Of a DNA stretch of 35,669 nt, positions 34,830 through 35,669 are shown piece after piece. How positions within the stretch are numbered: the first letter of the stretch is position 1; each line of letters begins with the position of its first letter. This DNA comes from an uncultured Bacteroidales bacterium. Lineage in GTDB: Bacteria; Bacteroidota; Bacteroidia; Bacteroidales; UBA3663. Both the position numbers and the translations under genes were made by a program. The notes under the pieces are model-generated. The model had not been told where the DNA came from, made no database searches, and was given only the letters and a program-made list of their open reading frames with translations. Location: the NCBI GenBank assembly GCA_905235375.1, contig CAJOLH010000023.1:1-35669 (forward strand), in the 5' to 3' direction.

Positions 34830-35249
34830 GGAGTCCAATTCACTGAAGTAAATTGGACCGCTCCAGTTGGAGCATACAGATTTGATACGTCAAATATGTA
34901 TGCCGCGATGTTCGGAGTCCAATTCACTGAAGTGAATTGGACCGTTCCGATTGGAGCATACAGATTTGATGCGCCAAATATGTATGCCGCGATGTTCGGA
35001 GTCCAATTCACTGAAGTAAATTGGACCGCTTCGGTTGGAGCATACAGATTTGATGCGCCAAATATGTATGCCGCGACGTGCGGAGTCCAATTCACTGAAG
35101 TAAATTGGACCGCTACGGTTGGAGCATATAGATTTGATGCGCCAAATATGTATGCCACGATGTTCGGAGTCCAATTCACTAAAGTAAATTGGACCACTCC
35201 GATTGGAGCATACAGATTTGAAATACCAAAACTGTATGCTGCGGAATTT
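34830..35249. repeat. Five 84-bp tandem repeats built of codon-phased palindromes
   Basis: Units start at 34830, 34914, 34998, 35082 and 35166, with an exact period of 84 bp. Within each unit, positions 4-29 form a near-perfect palindrome (arms GTCCAATT / AATTGGAC), 31-44 a small one (GCTCC / GGAGC in unit 1) and 43-74 a third (arms GCATACA and ATTTG / CAAAT and TGTATGC). The plus frame encodes a 28-residue repeat beginning GVQFTEVNWTAPVGAYRF. The minus strand encodes a near-identical repeat with VQFTSVNWT and AYIFGASNLYA. Neither of these two frames has an ATG start before the array. Unit 5 is the most diverged. The array fills the gap between the flippase and exonuclease genes. I do not recognise it as a named element. 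Confidence 0.93.
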
Positions 35250-35309
35250 AGCAATTGATTTTGAATCGCGTATTTGATTCATGCGGTTAGAAGACTTTCA
35301 TTTTGACCA

Positions 35310-35669
35310 ATGATAGCATTTATTGATACTGAAGTTAGCGTCCAAAGCAAAAAGGCTGTGGATTTTGGAGCGATAAAGGAAGACGGTGCGTCTTTACATT
35401 CTCGCTCACTATCCAAGTTCATTGACTTCGTATCGGCTTGCGACACCATCTGCGGCCACAACATCATTGGGCATGACTTGAAATATGTCTCTTTGCGAAA
35501 CACTCCAACCATTGTTGACACGCTATTTCTCTCTCCGCTATTGTTTCCTAAGCGCCCTTATCATCATTTTGTTAAGGATGACAAACTGCAAGTGGAAGAG
35601 TTGAATAACCCGTTGAACGATGCGATGAAGGCTCGCGACCTCTTTAACGACGAAGTTGCGGCTTGGGGA
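35310..35669 (+). CDS. DEDD-family 3'-5' exonuclease, N-terminus (probably of a RecQ-like helicase fusion); runs off window
   Basis: An ATG at 35310 opens 120 codons without a stop to the window end. MIAFIDTEV gives the exonuclease motif I (D-x-E at residues 6 and 8). CGHNIIGHDLKYV matches motif II, with the N and HD residues, and VDTLFLSPLLFP follows. Bacteroidota carry a large RecQ-family helicase with such an exonuclease domain in front, and the following KDDKLQVEELNNPLNDAMKA matches my memory of that family. The helicase part would lie outside the window. The gene uses more TTT/TTG/TTA-type codons than its G/C-richer neighbours. Confidence 0.75.
   Translation, partial: MIAFIDTEVSVQSKKAVDFGAIKEDGASLHSRSLSKFIDFVSACDTICGHNIIGHDLKYVSLRNTPTIVDTLFLSPLLFPKRPYHHFVKDDKLQVEELNNPLNDAMKARDLFNDEVAAWG

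Noticed and set aside
34830..35249. CRISPR array
   Set aside because: The 84-bp period has no unique spacers: the whole unit repeats, with changes concentrated in a 9-nt linker, and no cas gene is nearby.
34752..35258. A normal protein gene starting at a GTG at 34752
   Set aside because: The start lies inside the flippase gene in another frame, there is no ATG or promoter, and the minus strand is equally open with the same peptide, so a coding call on this strand alone is not supported.
1..35669. tRNA genes, insertion sequences or phage genes
   Set aside because: No cloverleaf with a conserved T-loop, no transposase or integrase motif, and no terminal inverted repeats were seen in any spacer.

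Overview
The window is chromosomal DNA of a gut-type Bacteroidota, order Bacteroidales. A Prevotellaceae-like host is my best guess and is not proven. The evidence is the repeated -7 box TATCTTTG ahead of genes, the lack of Shine-Dalgarno sequences, SusC/SusD proteins, DUF3826 and DUF4294 proteins, a glycine-lipid gene pair and a RecQ-associated-type exonuclease N-terminus. I see no tRNA, rRNA, CRISPR array, insertion sequence or phage gene.

Layout. 1-66: start of a secreted protein on the minus strand. 278-1567: tyrS with its own promoter and terminator. 1652-15005: a polysaccharide utilisation locus for pectin. It runs STN-esterase-DUF3826 fusion, PL1 pectate lyase, an unknown secreted protein, a beta-helix surface lipoprotein, SusC, SusD and a stand-alone DUF3826 protein. 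Intrinsic hairpins at 7145-7188 and 14285-14316 bracket the lipoprotein-SusC-SusD block and probably set its level separately. No PUL regulator lies inside the window. 15053-16915 (minus): an outer-membrane beta-barrel of the Bacteroidota helix-hairpin-helix/barrel family that seems to lack the helix-hairpin-helix part. 16952-17578: DUF4294 protein. 17694-21564 (minus): an operon of a Dpm1-like glycosyltransferase, dihydroorotase, and the O- and N-acyltransferases of glycine lipid synthesis. 21748-26677: an operon of a TPR/beta-propeller protein, nucleoside phosphorylase, NAD kinase, a YigZ-family protein and a secreted five-bladed-propeller glycosidase. 26980-30963: a TolC/EmrA/EmrB-type tripartite efflux system. 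31078-32965: a TonB-dependent receptor broken by a frameshift. 33260-34813: a Wzx-like flippase. 34830-35249: five 84-bp tandem repeats. 35310 to the end: the beginning of a DEDD 3'-5' exonuclease gene.

The oddest element is the 84-bp array. Each unit is almost entirely made of back-to-back palindromes placed in codon phase, so both DNA strands carry a long open frame that encodes nearly the same repeat peptide (VQFTxVNWT...AYxF...NxYA). Variation between units falls mainly in the linker between palindromes. A structured DNA or RNA element therefore seems likelier than a protein, but I cannot settle this from sequence alone.

A second recurring theme is short degenerate tandem repeats of about 9-11 nt (for example CCTTTCGAAC) that fill several gene spacers. 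They run into coding sequence at the C-terminus of dihydroorotase and at the apparent N-terminus of NAD kinase.
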